From Alphaproteobacteria bacterium (lineage in GTDB: Bacteria > Pseudomonadota > Alphaproteobacteria > Sphingomonadales > Kordiimonadaceae): a DNA stretch of 38,575 nucleotides. The DNA is taken from the NCBI GenBank assembly GCA_006226495.1, contig SBGU01000012.1, positions 1 through 38,575 on the forward strand. The letters run 5' to 3'. The position numbers and the translations under genes are program-made. Shown piece by piece: positions 7,589 to 16,404 of this stretch. Below the pieces are notes generated by a model. It searched no databases and was not told where the DNA came from. It saw only the letters and a program-made list of their open reading frames with translations. How positions within the stretch are numbered: the stretch's first letter is position 1; every line of letters begins with the position of its first letter.

Positions 7589-8731
7589 ATGCCTTTTATC
7601 TCCCCCTTGCGCCCGCGCGACATGACCGAGGCGCACCGTGCCGCAACACCCCTCGAACTGCTGTACGACCTTGTGTCGGTGATCGCCATCGCTGCGGCGG
7701 CGGCGGGGTTGCACCATGCCATTGCCGAGGCGCATTATCTCGACGGCATCATCAAGTTCCTGGCAGTGTTTTTTGGCATCTGGTGGGCCTGGATGAACTA
7801 TACCTGGTTTGCCTCGGCCTACGATAATGACGATGCCGCCTTCCGGCTGCTGACCATGGCCATCATGGGCGGTGCGCTGGTGATGGCGTCGGGGGTCGCG
7901 CCCTTTTTCACGCATCTGGATTTCCGGCTGATTGTCGCGGGCTTTGTGATCATGCGGCTGGCGATGGTGGTCCTGTGGCTGAGGGCCGCGGCGCAGGACG
8001 GCACACGCCGGCGCACCGCGCTCAGCTACGCCATCGGCATCACAATCGCGCAGGTGTGCTGGACCGGGCTTCTGCTGGCGCAGGGCTGGCTGGGGGCGCT
8101 GTTTTTCCCGCTTTATGGCCTGTGCGCCGTTATCGAACTGATGGTACCGGTCCTGGCCGAGCGGCAGGGCACCACACCCTGGCACCGGCATCATATGATC
8201 GAACGCTATGGCCTGTTGAACATCATCGTGCTGGGTGAAACCCTGCTCGCGGGTTCCATGGCGCTCGGGCGCGCGTCGGGCCCGGCCATGGACTGGCATC
8301 TGGTCGGCATCGCGGCGGCGGCGCTTGTGATCGTGTTTGCCCTATGGTGGCTGTATTTTGCGCGCGAGGACCATCTGGAAGAACACAAATTGTCCCGCGC
8401 GCTGAGCTGGGGTTATGGCCATCTGCTGGTCTATGTCGCGGGGGCTGCGGTGGGTGCAGGGTTTGCAGCACTGGTGGACATCAGCGCGCACCAGGCGCAT
8501 GCACCGCTGATCGCGGGGCTTTATGGTGTGGCGGTGCCGGTGGCGCTGTATTTTGTGGGCCTGTGGTTCGTGCGCGACCGTATTGCGCTTGGGCACACGC
8601 ACCACTGGGTGCTGCCCGCGTTTGCGGCCCTGATCCTTGCCGTGCCGCCGTTCGCCGGCATCTATGGCATCGCGGCCTTGACCATACTCGCGGTCCATAT
8701 CCGCGCCCGCATCGCCTGCCCGGCGCTTTAG
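7589..8731 (+). CDS. LtrA family (low temperature requirement protein A) membrane protein
   Basis: The 380-residue polytopic protein has about ten hydrophobic helices. It opens with the family signature TPLELLYDLVSVIAI (about residues 19-33) and carries HHMIERYGLLNIIVLGETLL (about 199-218), matching the conserved H-x-ERfG-IivLGE segment of LtrA (PF06772). LtrA was named from a Listeria locus needed for growth in the cold; its biochemical activity is not settled. The ATG at 7589 gives the full first helix. An ATG at 7622 is possible, and neither has a strong ribosome site. Its promoter region abuts the right palindrome of the GIY-YIG unit. It converges on the PIN-protein gene with only five bases between the stops and no hairpin there. 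Confidence 0.85.
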   Translation: MPFISPLRPRDMTEAHRAATPLELLYDLVSVIAIAAAAAGLHHAIAEAHYLDGIIKFLAVFFGIWWAWMNYTWFASAYDNDDAAFRLLTMAIMGGALVMASGVAPFFTHLDFRLIVAGFVIMRLAMVVLWLRAAAQDGTRRRTALSYAIGITIAQVCWTGLLLAQGWLGALFFPLYGLCAVIELMVPVLAERQGTTPWHRHHMIERYGLLNIIVLGETLLAGSMALGRASGPAMDWHLVGIAAAALVIVFALWWLYFAREDHLEEHKLSRALSWGYGHLLVYVAGAAVGAGFAALVDISAHQAHAPLIAGLYGVAVPVALYFVGLWFVRDRIALGHTHHWVLPAFAALILAVPPFAGIYGIAALTILAVHIRARIACPAL

Positions 8732-8736
8732 GGGGT

Positions 8737-11331
8737 TCAGTCCTTTTCCGCGACGGCCCTGGCGTAATATTTCAGCATTTCGGCATCCAGCGCGGTGATA
8801 ACCTCGCCCGAGGACAGATGTTCCTTCAGCAGGGCGTCGATTTTCCCGAGCAGGTCGCCGCACGGCGGCACCATGTTGTCGGCATACCGTTTCTGGAACC
8901 AGTGATAGAGCTCGATCTCGAGAAGCACATGCGGCGGCAGTATCTTGTGATGGCCTTGTGCGGGGTCCGACAGTTCGCTGACCGCCATGTCGATGATCGG
9001 CCAGTCCAGGTAACCCCGTTCAAGGCCGAACACATTCAGCATCAGGGTGCCGCTCAGCAAATTGGCGCAACATTGGGTCCTGACCGCCGTGCGCACCATT
9101 TCATACTGCTGGGCATAGCGTGCCGGGGGCGATGCATGCGGCAACAGGCTGAAGGCTTCCTGCAAATTGACCATGGCCTTGTAGAAAAATTCTTCCTCGT
9201 CTTCGGTTTCGCCCGCCCTGTCCTGCAGGAAACTGATTTTCCTGCCGCTGAGCTGGATGATCAGAAACTTGGTCAGCAGCAGGGTCGCCAGTTCGCTCAG
9301 CGACCGGGCCCGGATCAGGGTGTTGGTTTCATGCTCCAGAATTTCTTCATGGGTTTTTTCGGCTTTCTCCAGCACCTCGTGCAACTGTGCGGCCATGCAT
9401 TCGATGGCATGCATGGCGCCGCTGTCGCCGGCGGCCCTGTCGTCAAGCCTGTCCTGATCCATGGCGCCATAAAGCGCATTTGCCTGGAAGCGGCGGCACA
9501 CCGCATTGAAGAACAGCGCCTCGATATAATAGATATAGTCCGGGCCGGGGTTGGCCGCGGCCTCGCCGCCGATACCGCCCTGCGGTTTCGGAATCACATC
9601 AAGCGCGCGCAGGCTGTGTTCGGTCGCCGCATCCCACTGGTTCAGGCGGTAGGCCATATGGGCCGTCAACAGTGCCCGCCAGTGATAGGGCACGCTGTCG
9701 TTGCCGAACAGGGCCGACAGCCTGGCCGCGCCGGCCTTTGTTTCCGATTCCAGGAGCGTATCGACATAATTGACTTCAAGCGCTTCGTCGGGCCGGCAGA
9801 ACAGGAATGTATAGGGCGCCCGGCGCGGCCGGTCGTCCTGCGCGATATCGCCGCCGCTCAGGAACGAGATTGCCAGCCATTCCATGTGATTGCGATCAAG
9901 CTGGCGCAACAGCCCTTCCTGATATCTGACAAAGGCGCTGCCGATGGCGTCCCTGTCGGTTCCAAGCGACGCCAAGGAACTGATCAGGAATTTGATCTGC
10001 GCCAGCCTGGCACCATTATGCTGCAACAACAACTCCACATTCAGGCCCACGGCGTTGCGGGCCATTTCGACCCAAAGGCGGTAAGCCTGCGAGACATCGG
10101 CCCCGACACTGGGCCGGACCAGATGCGCCAGATTTTCGTCGGTCCAGCGGCGCCAGGCAGCCTCAAGGCGCTTGAGCCGGGGGGCGTCGCGTTCCTCGAG
10201 CTTGCGTTTGATCATCTCGAAATCCTCGATATGCTGACGAACGCTCAGCGCATCGCGGTACAGGGTCATGGTATATTTGTCGCCCCGGTTCTGGCTCGGG
10301 AACGCCAGCAGACTGTCCACGGCCCGGATCAGTTCGAAGGTAACCTGGCTGCGGCTGACAAAGTTCGGCATGTCCTGGAAGTTCAGGATCGGCACAAACT
10401 GGCTGAAGCGGCGCACAAAATCCTTTTCAAATGGCAGGTTCTTGCGATCCAGATACAGGGCGACAGCCGCCGGAATCTTGTGGTCGGTGGTTACGAACAG
10501 GTAGCGCGCCGGGATATTGTTGCTGAGACAATATTCATTGAGCGCAAAAATGATGGCCAGGCAGCGGGCATCGGTTTTCAGCGCCTTCGGCGTGCGCCGG
10601 CCGGCGCGGCTGCTGTTGTAGGCCGACAGCACATCGATCCATTCCTCGACATCTTCGTCAGGCGGGTTCAGGAGCTTCTGGTTCATGTAGGTCGACAGGG
10701 ACAGCGGCCTGATCAGCTCTTCCCGCGTCAGCCGGTCCAGTTGCATCGCGGCGGCCAGATTGTCGAGCTCGAACCGGGTGATCAGTTCCGGCACATCGCT
10801 TTCCAGAATCTGCCGCAGGATTTCGGGCTTGTCGCGGTTGTCCTGAATATCCTTCAGGCTGCTGCTGACCGCCGAACTGAGGTCCGCCTCAAGCGACCGC
10901 AGGAATTTGTGCGACTGGTATTTTTCGGCGTCCGCGAACAGGGCATGGCGATAGCCCAGCAGTTCCTGGGCATGGCCCTGCTCGATATAGACGGGATAGC
11001 CCTTCTGCCCCGGCAGGCTGCGCGAGAAGATATATTCCGCCGTAATACCGACCGTGGCGCGCCAGAAATCCTCGCTATAATCGCGCTTGCCGCTGGGGAA
11101 CGGGTTGACGTTCGGCGCTTCGCCCTTCGAGGTCAGGAACATGCGCGCCACATTGGTATCCACCACATAGATCGACTGCAGGGGATTGCTGTGGTCCGCC
11201 AGGTTGTTGGCCATCTCGATCCTGAACTGCAGCAGGTCGTTCATGTAATTGAGCGGCGCACCCTTTGAATCCCATTGTCCGCCGGGGTTGGCCGGCGCCG
11301 GGCGGGGCGAGGATGTCATGTTGTTATGCAT
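8737..11331 (-). CDS. Large PIN-domain protein with helical C-terminal region
   Basis: The 864-residue protein starts with a PIN-like ribonuclease domain: YVVDTN supplies D58, E99 lies in GITAEYIF, D254 in KTDARCLAIIFALN, and D283 in YLFVTTDHK. These match the four acidic positions that bind metal in PIN nucleases. About 150 residues, mostly predicted helix, separate the second and third acids, far more than in compact VapC toxins. Residues about 350-864 look all-helical and TPR-like, with no other motif I recognise. The ATG at 11331 overlaps the stop of the winged-helix gene by eight bases, implying coupling; an ATG at 11319 is the alternative. It is the last gene of a four-gene minus-strand operon. 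RNase activity is inferred from the acids. Confidence 0.75.
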   Translation of the reverse strand: MHNNMTSSPRPAPANPGGQWDSKGAPLNYMNDLLQFRIEMANNLADHSNPLQSIYVVDTNVARMFLTSKGEAPNVNPFPSGKRDYSEDFWRATVGITAEYIFSRSLPGQKGYPVYIEQGHAQELLGYRHALFADAEKYQSHKFLRSLEADLSSAVSSSLKDIQDNRDKPEILRQILESDVPELITRFELDNLAAAMQLDRLTREELIRPLSLSTYMNQKLLNPPDEDVEEWIDVLSAYNSSRAGRRTPKALKTDARCLAIIFALNEYCLSNNIPARYLFVTTDHKIPAAVALYLDRKNLPFEKDFVRRFSQFVPILNFQDMPNFVSRSQVTFELIRAVDSLLAFPSQNRGDKYTMTLYRDALSVRQHIEDFEMIKRKLEERDAPRLKRLEAAWRRWTDENLAHLVRPSVGADVSQAYRLWVEMARNAVGLNVELLLQHNGARLAQIKFLISSLASLGTDRDAIGSAFVRYQEGLLRQLDRNHMEWLAISFLSGGDIAQDDRPRRAPYTFLFCRPDEALEVNYVDTLLESETKAGAARLSALFGNDSVPYHWRALLTAHMAYRLNQWDAATEHSLRALDVIPKPQGGIGGEAAANPGPDYIYYIEALFFNAVCRRFQANALYGAMDQDRLDDRAAGDSGAMHAIECMAAQLHEVLEKAEKTHEEILEHETNTLIRARSLSELATLLLTKFLIIQLSGRKISFLQDRAGETEDEEEFFYKAMVNLQEAFSLLPHASPPARYAQQYEMVRTAVRTQCCANLLSGTLMLNVFGLERGYLDWPIIDMAVSELSDPAQGHHKILPPHVLLEIELYHWFQKRYADNMVPPCGDLLGKIDALLKEHLSSGEVITALDAEMLKYYARAVAEKD

Positions 11332-12553
11332 GGCCGGCGGCCACGGGCGCACCTGCGGCAAAGCCCTGTGCCGGTGCGGCCATCAGTCTGGCGCCCAGAA
11401 GGTCGAACCCGACATCGATGGCCTTCCGGCTGAAAGGTTCGTCGCCAAACAGCGACACACCGCCCCCGACCGGCTGGCGGTCGGAATTGTCGCGGCGATG
11501 GGTGCAGATCAGGCTTTCCACCATTTCGGCGGCATCGTCGGTCAGCATGGGCTGCAACTCCATCAGCTTGTCCAGAACCGTATCGTCCCGCGCAGGGATG
11601 CTGGCAAAGTTCAGGCCGGACAGGTTCCGTTTCAACAGGTCGCCCCAATCGTCGCCGTCCTGCGACAGGGTTGCCAGTTCATCGAGCGCATCGGCGATGC
11701 CCGTAAAAAACCGGCTTGCCAGGCGCCGATCCTCGCTGCGGAGATTGTCATATTCGAGATACAGCTTGTCGACACAGTTGCCATAACGGGTGCCCATGTT
11801 GGCCCGCGCCGCCGCCATGCCCATGAAGACCGGCGCCTGGTTGGCGGCTGCCGCCGTATCGCTGCCGGTGCCGGCCCCGAAATAATAACCGGCCCATGAC
11901 CAAAGCCATTTGCCTTCGCTGGGGTCTTCGTCGATCACCTTCATGGCCCAGCCGATTTCCTGGAGCCGCGCCTTCAGCCCGCTTTCGATCCGGTCTTCGA
12001 CCCTGCCGAAACGGTCGCTGCAGGCTTCCATGGCGTAACTGACCGGCAGATGCCGGAAGGTGTCGCCGACCTGCGCCCTGATGGCTTCGAGCAGGTGCCG
12101 GCTTTCGTCGATCAGATAATCGGCCTTGCCAAGGAACCGCTTGCGCACATAAAGCGGCCGGTCCTCGCGCTCCGCCTCGTCAAGGGTTTCGAGCGCGATA
12201 TCAAGCGACCTGATCCTCGGAATATCCGGCATCTTCACCTCAACGGTCGACACCCGGCCACCGACCTTGCGGTTCAGCTTTTCCAGGATGGCGCCAATGT
12301 GGGTTTCGCCAGCGCCGGACAGGCAGTACCGAACCGACGGCTGGCCCGGGCTGTCCCGGCGTTCGCGCTCCACTTTTTCCAGAAGTGCGGGATAGCGCTT
12401 CAGAAAGCGTTGCACGGTCGAGCGCACTGTCCGGATATTGAGCCCGGTCAGCAGCGCCAGTTCGTTCAATGTGAAGGTCTGCTCTTCAAACATGGCGGCC
12501 AGCAACGTGGCCTGGGTAACGGTGAGCGCCTCCGCCTGAGGCAGCATATCCAA
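11324..12553 (-). CDS. Winged-helix protein of a four-gene operon, function unknown
   Basis: The 409-residue protein has an N-terminal winged helix (about residues 10-90). TLNELALLTGLNIRTVRSTVQRFLKR gives the helix-turn-helix, and RDSPGQPSVRYCLSGAG gives the wing and an ensuing strand. The remaining 300 residues are helical, with a Gly/Ala-rich stretch YYFGAGTGSDTAAAANQAP, and match nothing I can name. The start is TTG at 12553, seven bases after GGGAG; an ATG two codons later (12547) is the alternative. The gene overlaps the PIN gene by eight bases and lies 74 bases after the Cys-rich HExxxH gene, so all three should be expressed together. It may be the regulator or a DNA-targeting component (inference). 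Confidence 0.68.
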   Translation of the reverse strand: MDMLPQAEALTVTQATLLAAMFEEQTFTLNELALLTGLNIRTVRSTVQRFLKRYPALLEKVERERRDSPGQPSVRYCLSGAGETHIGAILEKLNRKVGGRVSTVEVKMPDIPRIRSLDIALETLDEAEREDRPLYVRKRFLGKADYLIDESRHLLEAIRAQVGDTFRHLPVSYAMEACSDRFGRVEDRIESGLKARLQEIGWAMKVIDEDPSEGKWLWSWAGYYFGAGTGSDTAAAANQAPVFMGMAAARANMGTRYGNCVDKLYLEYDNLRSEDRRLASRFFTGIADALDELATLSQDGDDWGDLLKRNLSGLNFASIPARDDTVLDKLMELQPMLTDDAAEMVESLICTHRRDNSDRQPVGGGVSLFGDEPFSRKAIDVGFDLLGARLMAAPAQGFAAGAPVAAGHA

Positions 12554-12627
12554 GTCGTCACTCCCTGCAATCCGGTGCCTGCGACCCGGGCCGCAGCACC
12601 ATTATTAATGCAATTGAATTATTATTA
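12554..12627 (-). promoter_or_regulatory. AT-rich spacer inside the PIN operon
   Basis: This 74-base gap is the only sizeable break in the operon. Its upstream third (12598-12627) is strongly AT-rich (repeated ATT/AAT triplets around CAATTG), unlike the rest of the region. It could hold a secondary promoter for the winged-helix and PIN genes. I see no clean -35/-10 pair. Confidence 0.3.
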
Positions 12628-13893
12628 TCACGCTTTGGCGCGCGGCACAAGTTTCATGTCGGTCACAAATTGCCTGAGCTTGTTGTGGCAGATCCGGCTG
12701 GAAGGGGATTTGGCGATACCGTCGAGGTAGGAGACAAACCGCCCCTCGCAACGCTGGCTTTTGGCGGCATCCAGTCCGACATGGGCAAAAAGCCGCGCCT
12801 CCCAGTCGACAATCAGCACCAGGAGGTCGTTGCGGAACTGTTCGTCGAACGGCTGCAGATTGAGCGCAAAGACCACACGCCGGGCCCAGACCCCTTTCTG
12901 CTTGCAGGACAGGTTGCGCCGGTGCCGGTCCTCCAGCCGCTTCAGCACATCAAGCCCGGCCCGGCCGGCGTCGATCTCGCCCGGCAGCGCGCGGTCTTCG
13001 CCCAGGCGCATGGTGTCCCGGCGCGCCTGCGCCGCCCTGAGGGCGCTGGAATTGTCGCGCGCCCATTTGGAAGCATCCAGTTCCTGATAGACCGCCTCGT
13101 CGACAAGCCCGTCGGCAAAGGCGATGAAGCGTTTCGGCGGTTTTGGTGCGGCGCGGCCAAAAACCTCCTGCACGGCATGGACCGCCATTTCATGAAGCGC
13201 GACATAGACCAGCGAATGGAACACCGACTGGTCCAGGGTGCGGGTCGGCACCGAAATGCCGATTTTCGCCTCCGGTATCTGGTTCACAAAATCATGGCTG
13301 GTGATGCCGTTGACTTGCCTGACGGCGGAATTGGCATTGCCCCGCACCGTCACGCGCGCAAGCACCTGCTCGTTCAGTTTCGGGAAATGCCGGCGATACA
13401 TTTCCTCCGCCAGGGTGGCCGCGATATCGATGCGGCGAAAAACGGAATCCAGGCACGCCGGCGGGTCGGGCTTGTCGTCCTTGCGTGCCGTATGCCAACA
13501 GGATTTATGCTTGCCCGTGCAGGACCGCGACAGGGTGCAGGATTTACAGTGCCGGTATTTTTCGGAAACCGCCATGAAGCCGTCCAGAAGCGGCTGCAGC
13601 ACGTCCGCCGCGCCGGCGTCGTTTTTCCGGTTTTGTTCCTGCCGGGCCGTAACCTTGCTGCAAACCTCGTCGATCAGTTCCGAAAGGTCGCGCCGGTCAT
13701 GGCTGAAACCGTCGTCGAAAACCGCGGCAACCGCCTCGTCCACCAGTTTCCTGGCATAATCGGCGGGGGTGCCGCCCTGCAACAGGATGCCCGTTGCCGG
13801 CTGCTCGAGATATTTGAAGACATGATGATAGGCATACAGGCGCCGCCGCAGCGGTCGTTCATCCGCATCAAAATTCAGGTCGATACGAACCAT
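12628..13893 (-). CDS. Cys-rich protein with HExxxH motif, putative metalloprotease
   Basis: The 421-residue protein has a helical N-terminus, then a cysteine cluster C116-x2-C119-x5-C125-x6-C132 with C147 further on, suited to zinc or an iron-sulfur centre. A helix then contains HEMAVH (234-239). HExxxH is an established zinc motif in dipeptidyl peptidase III (family M49), and a downstream acid, E266 in GLVDEAVYQE, could be the third ligand. The classical HExxH is absent, so protease activity is an inference. The ATG at 13893 is chosen because it shares one base with the TGA of the upstream 113-residue gene, a typical coupled junction. I do not recognise the family. The context with wHTH and PIN genes suggests a multi-component stress or defence system. 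Confidence 0.62.
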   Translation of the reverse strand: MVRIDLNFDADERPLRRRLYAYHHVFKYLEQPATGILLQGGTPADYARKLVDEAVAAVFDDGFSHDRRDLSELIDEVCSKVTARQEQNRKNDAGAADVLQPLLDGFMAVSEKYRHCKSCTLSRSCTGKHKSCWHTARKDDKPDPPACLDSVFRRIDIAATLAEEMYRRHFPKLNEQVLARVTVRGNANSAVRQVNGITSHDFVNQIPEAKIGISVPTRTLDQSVFHSLVYVALHEMAVHAVQEVFGRAAPKPPKRFIAFADGLVDEAVYQELDASKWARDNSSALRAAQARRDTMRLGEDRALPGEIDAGRAGLDVLKRLEDRHRRNLSCKQKGVWARRVVFALNLQPFDEQFRNDLLVLIVDWEARLFAHVGLDAAKSQRCEGRFVSYLDGIAKSPSSRICHNKLRQFVTDMKLVPRAKA

Positions 13894-14234
13894 CAGCCCT
13901 GCCCGCCGTCTCCGCCGGCTTCTTTGAACTGGCCGCCGAATTTGCGGTCGAGCGCGGGGCGGATGAACCTGTCCCACACATATTGTGCCGCCGCCTTGCC
14001 AAGCCCGCCGGCAAAGGCCACAAGGAATGCCTCATAAACACCGCCGATGCGGTGCCCTTCGTCCGTGACCCTGAAATCGCCGGGCTTGACCTGCGCCAGC
14101 ATGGCGCGGTCCTCGGCGCTGATGTCCGGGTCGGCCCGCCAGTCGGCAACAATGTCGTCCATCAGGGCATTCAGCTCTGTCGGACGGTCCATGTCACATG
14201 TGAATTTACCGATTACAATGTCGTCGCCTGACAT
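13893..14234 (-). CDS. Small protein opening the PIN operon, function unknown
   Basis: The 113-residue protein has GGAGG nine bases before its ATG, the best ribosome site in this operon. An acidic first half (residues 1-60, including DDIVADWRADPDISAEDRAM) is followed by a helical, Gly/Ala-rich segment YEAFLVAFAGGLGKAAAQYVWDRF (about 67-90, shown here in part as FAGGLGKAAAQYV) and a Gly-rich tail. The segment is too polar at its ends to be a certain membrane helix. It resembles no domain I can name. Its stop is shared with the start of the HExxxH gene. As first gene with the strongest ribosome site it may be made in excess, as expected of an adaptor, inhibitor or substrate (inference). Confidence 0.62.
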   Translation of the reverse strand: MSGDDIVIGKFTCDMDRPTELNALMDDIVADWRADPDISAEDRAMLAQVKPGDFRVTDEGHRIGGVYEAFLVAFAGGLGKAAAQYVWDRFIRPALDRKFGGQFKEAGGDGGQG

Positions 14235-14616
14235 GCTCTTTCCTCCTGTGAGCGAACTCTTCCCGGAGGCCAGGCGCCTTGTCCTTCGCCAAAATACTTA
14301 ATCTGAAACAATACCTTGAACAAAAATCGGCTTTTGTACCAAGACACGCGACCAACCTTCTGCCGCACCCTTCGGTGCGCACAGCCTGTGCGGCTTCAAA
14401 TACGCGGCAAACAATCAATAAAAGAACAATACAACTAAAATTGCAGCCGAACAATAATCAATCCGCGCATTACGCAACCGCAGGGACTCATTTTTGCCCG
14501 CCCGCGCCAGGAATACTGCCCACACCAGCCCCTGAACCGGAGCGTCCGCCAAAACCGGGCGCCCCATGAAAAAGGGCGCCCGCGGGCGCCCTGATCCTGT
14601 GTTCCGTGTGCCGGCT
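14235..14616. other. 382-base intergenic region upstream of the PIN operon
   Basis: The middle (about 14280-14460) is AT-rich compared with its surroundings. On the minus strand TTGTTC (14318-14323) and TAAGTA (14295-14300) with 17-bp spacing are a plausible promoter for the four-gene operon. Two adjacent hairpins, GCACC/GGTGC (14365-14378) and CGCACA/TGTGCG (14378-14392), lie further upstream. The sequences AACAATCAAT and AACAATAATCAAT recur at 14410-14462. The right end holds the terminator of the DUF885 gene. No coding frame is convincing. Confidence 0.5.
14569..14592 (-). terminator. Intrinsic terminator of the DUF885 gene
   Basis: The 20-bp perfect palindrome at 14573-14592 (arms AGGGCGCCCG) is followed on the minus strand by a TTTTT run. 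It begins 25 bases after the DUF885 stop. Confidence 0.85.
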
Positions 14617-16404
14617 TTATTTGGCGAGCGCGGCGGGTACAAAGCGTTCCATGACCGCTTTTTTCATCAACTCCGGCGGCAACAGGCCTTGCGCCAGGAT
14701 GAAATCGTGGAAATCCCTGGCGACAAACTTGTCGCGCAGCTTCAGTTCCACTTCGGTCCTGAGGGCCATCAGCTTGGCATAACCGAAATAATAGGCCGTG
14801 GCCTGCCCGGGCATGCGGTAGGTATAACGCTCAACCTCGTTCTGCGCCCAGCCTTCGCCCAGCACCACATCGTCCATCAACAGGCTCTTGGCCTCCTCCG
14901 GCGTGATAAGGCCCAGGTTCAGCATGGGATCGAGGAACATGCGCGCGGCACGCAACAGCCGGTTCTGCAAGGAAACCAGTTGGCCATCCAGCGGCATATA
15001 GGGTTTGGAAATGGCTTCGGCATAGAGGGCCCAGCCTTCGACATTGGTGCTGTTGAAGGCATAAAGCTGGCGTGCGAGCGACACACCCTGGTCGACCATG
15101 GCACCAAACTGCAGTTCGTGGCCCGGGCGTGCCTCATGGGCCGACAGGGTCCATGTGGTGGCCTCGAACGCATCGTCGGTATAGTTCCAGGTGCCGTCCT
15201 CGTTTTTGGTGAGCTGCGGGATGCGGAAGGTGGCATATTCCTTTTCCGTGCCGCCGACAAAACGCGGCGGCTGCAGGTTGGCGGCCGGGTTGGCGGCGGT
15301 TTCGGCGGCGGTCATCACCCGCACCTGCGCCTTGCGGTCGGGGATCGTGACCAGGTTATGGTCGCGCGCGATCTCCTCAAGGCTGTCGATGCGGTCGCGG
15401 TAATATTGTTCGATCTTGTCGCCGTCGATGGTCTCCTTTTTCAGAAGCCGGATGATTTCATGGTAATCATCGGTATCGTACCCCTTCTGTTTGGCGACCA
15501 AGGGCGCAAGCGCCTCCATTTCCTTCTTGATGCTGGCGTAGCCGAGCGTCGCCATGGCGATCAGCTCTTCGGGCTTGGCGTCCACACCCCATTGTTTGAG
15601 GGCATCTTCATAAAGGGGGCGCGGCAGGCGGGCATCGGCCCGGGCGCGCGGCACGATTTCGGTTTCCACAAAGCTGCGGTAACCGGAAAGCTGGTCTTTC
15701 AGGGTCGCCGCCGCGTCTTCCCAGCCGGTCAGCCCCGCGTCCCTGAACAGGCCCTCGATACCGTCGATGAAGGTGGGCATGCGCTCAAGGTCCTGGTTCA
15801 CCTCGCCGACAAACGGCCCCACAAGGCCCTTGACCTTGAAGCGTTCGCGCGTGCGGTCCTCGGCCAGCTTCACGATCGGGCTGTAACCTTCCACAAGGCC
15901 GGCATAACGCTTGAGGCGGAGCACCGCCTTCTCGTGCCGGCTCTTGTCGCTGCCCGGCCCCAGAAGCGCGCGGAAACCGGAATAAATGGTCTGCGGCAGG
16001 TTGAAGTACGGGATCACCGTATCCTGGTTCAGCTTCTGGCTTTCGATACCGTCTTCCAGCGCGTCGACCATGATGGCCAGGTCCTGCAAGAGCGCGGGGT
16101 CGGTCTCGGTTTTCATCGCCGCCTTGAGTTTTTTGACGATTTCGTCCGAATCCTTGGCATAGCGTTCCAGCACCCGGGGCTTGAAGTCCTGCACATCGGC
16201 CTCGACCCCCTCGACCCCCACCATGGCGGCCGATTCCGGGCTGTATTTGCCCATCAATTGCAGCAGTTGCTGCGCATAGGCGTCGGATTTTTCGACCCAG
16301 GTGTCGGCAAACGCCGTGCCGGTGGCGCCGAAGGCCATGGCCATCAGGCTCGCACCCGCAACCAGCCGGCGCATGCTGGAAATACCCCTCTTGGAAATTG
16401 ACAT
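14617..16404 (-). CDS. DUF885 family exported protein (putative peptidase)
   Basis: The 595-residue protein has a signal peptide ending near GTAFA (about residue 34). Residues 423-432 read HEARPGHELQ, matching the HEaxPGHhxQ motif diagnostic of DUF885, a family of exported, probably zinc-dependent hydrolases. Further family segments are STNVEGWALYAE and YRMPGQATAYYFGYAKLMALR near the C-terminus. GGAGG sits eight bases before the chosen ATG at 16404, and the frame upstream of it has no signal character. It appears to be a single-gene unit with its own terminator. The second potential metal motif is HEARPGH, so hydrolase activity is likely, but the substrate is not evident. Confidence 0.9.
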   Translation of the reverse strand: MSISKRGISSMRRLVAGASLMAMAFGATGTAFADTWVEKSDAYAQQLLQLMGKYSPESAAMVGVEGVEADVQDFKPRVLERYAKDSDEIVKKLKAAMKTETDPALLQDLAIMVDALEDGIESQKLNQDTVIPYFNLPQTIYSGFRALLGPGSDKSRHEKAVLRLKRYAGLVEGYSPIVKLAEDRTRERFKVKGLVGPFVGEVNQDLERMPTFIDGIEGLFRDAGLTGWEDAAATLKDQLSGYRSFVETEIVPRARADARLPRPLYEDALKQWGVDAKPEELIAMATLGYASIKKEMEALAPLVAKQKGYDTDDYHEIIRLLKKETIDGDKIEQYYRDRIDSLEEIARDHNLVTIPDRKAQVRVMTAAETAANPAANLQPPRFVGGTEKEYATFRIPQLTKNEDGTWNYTDDAFEATTWTLSAHEARPGHELQFGAMVDQGVSLARQLYAFNSTNVEGWALYAEAISKPYMPLDGQLVSLQNRLLRAARMFLDPMLNLGLITPEEAKSLLMDDVVLGEGWAQNEVERYTYRMPGQATAYYFGYAKLMALRTEVELKLRDKFVARDFHDFILAQGLLPPELMKKAVMERFVPAALAK

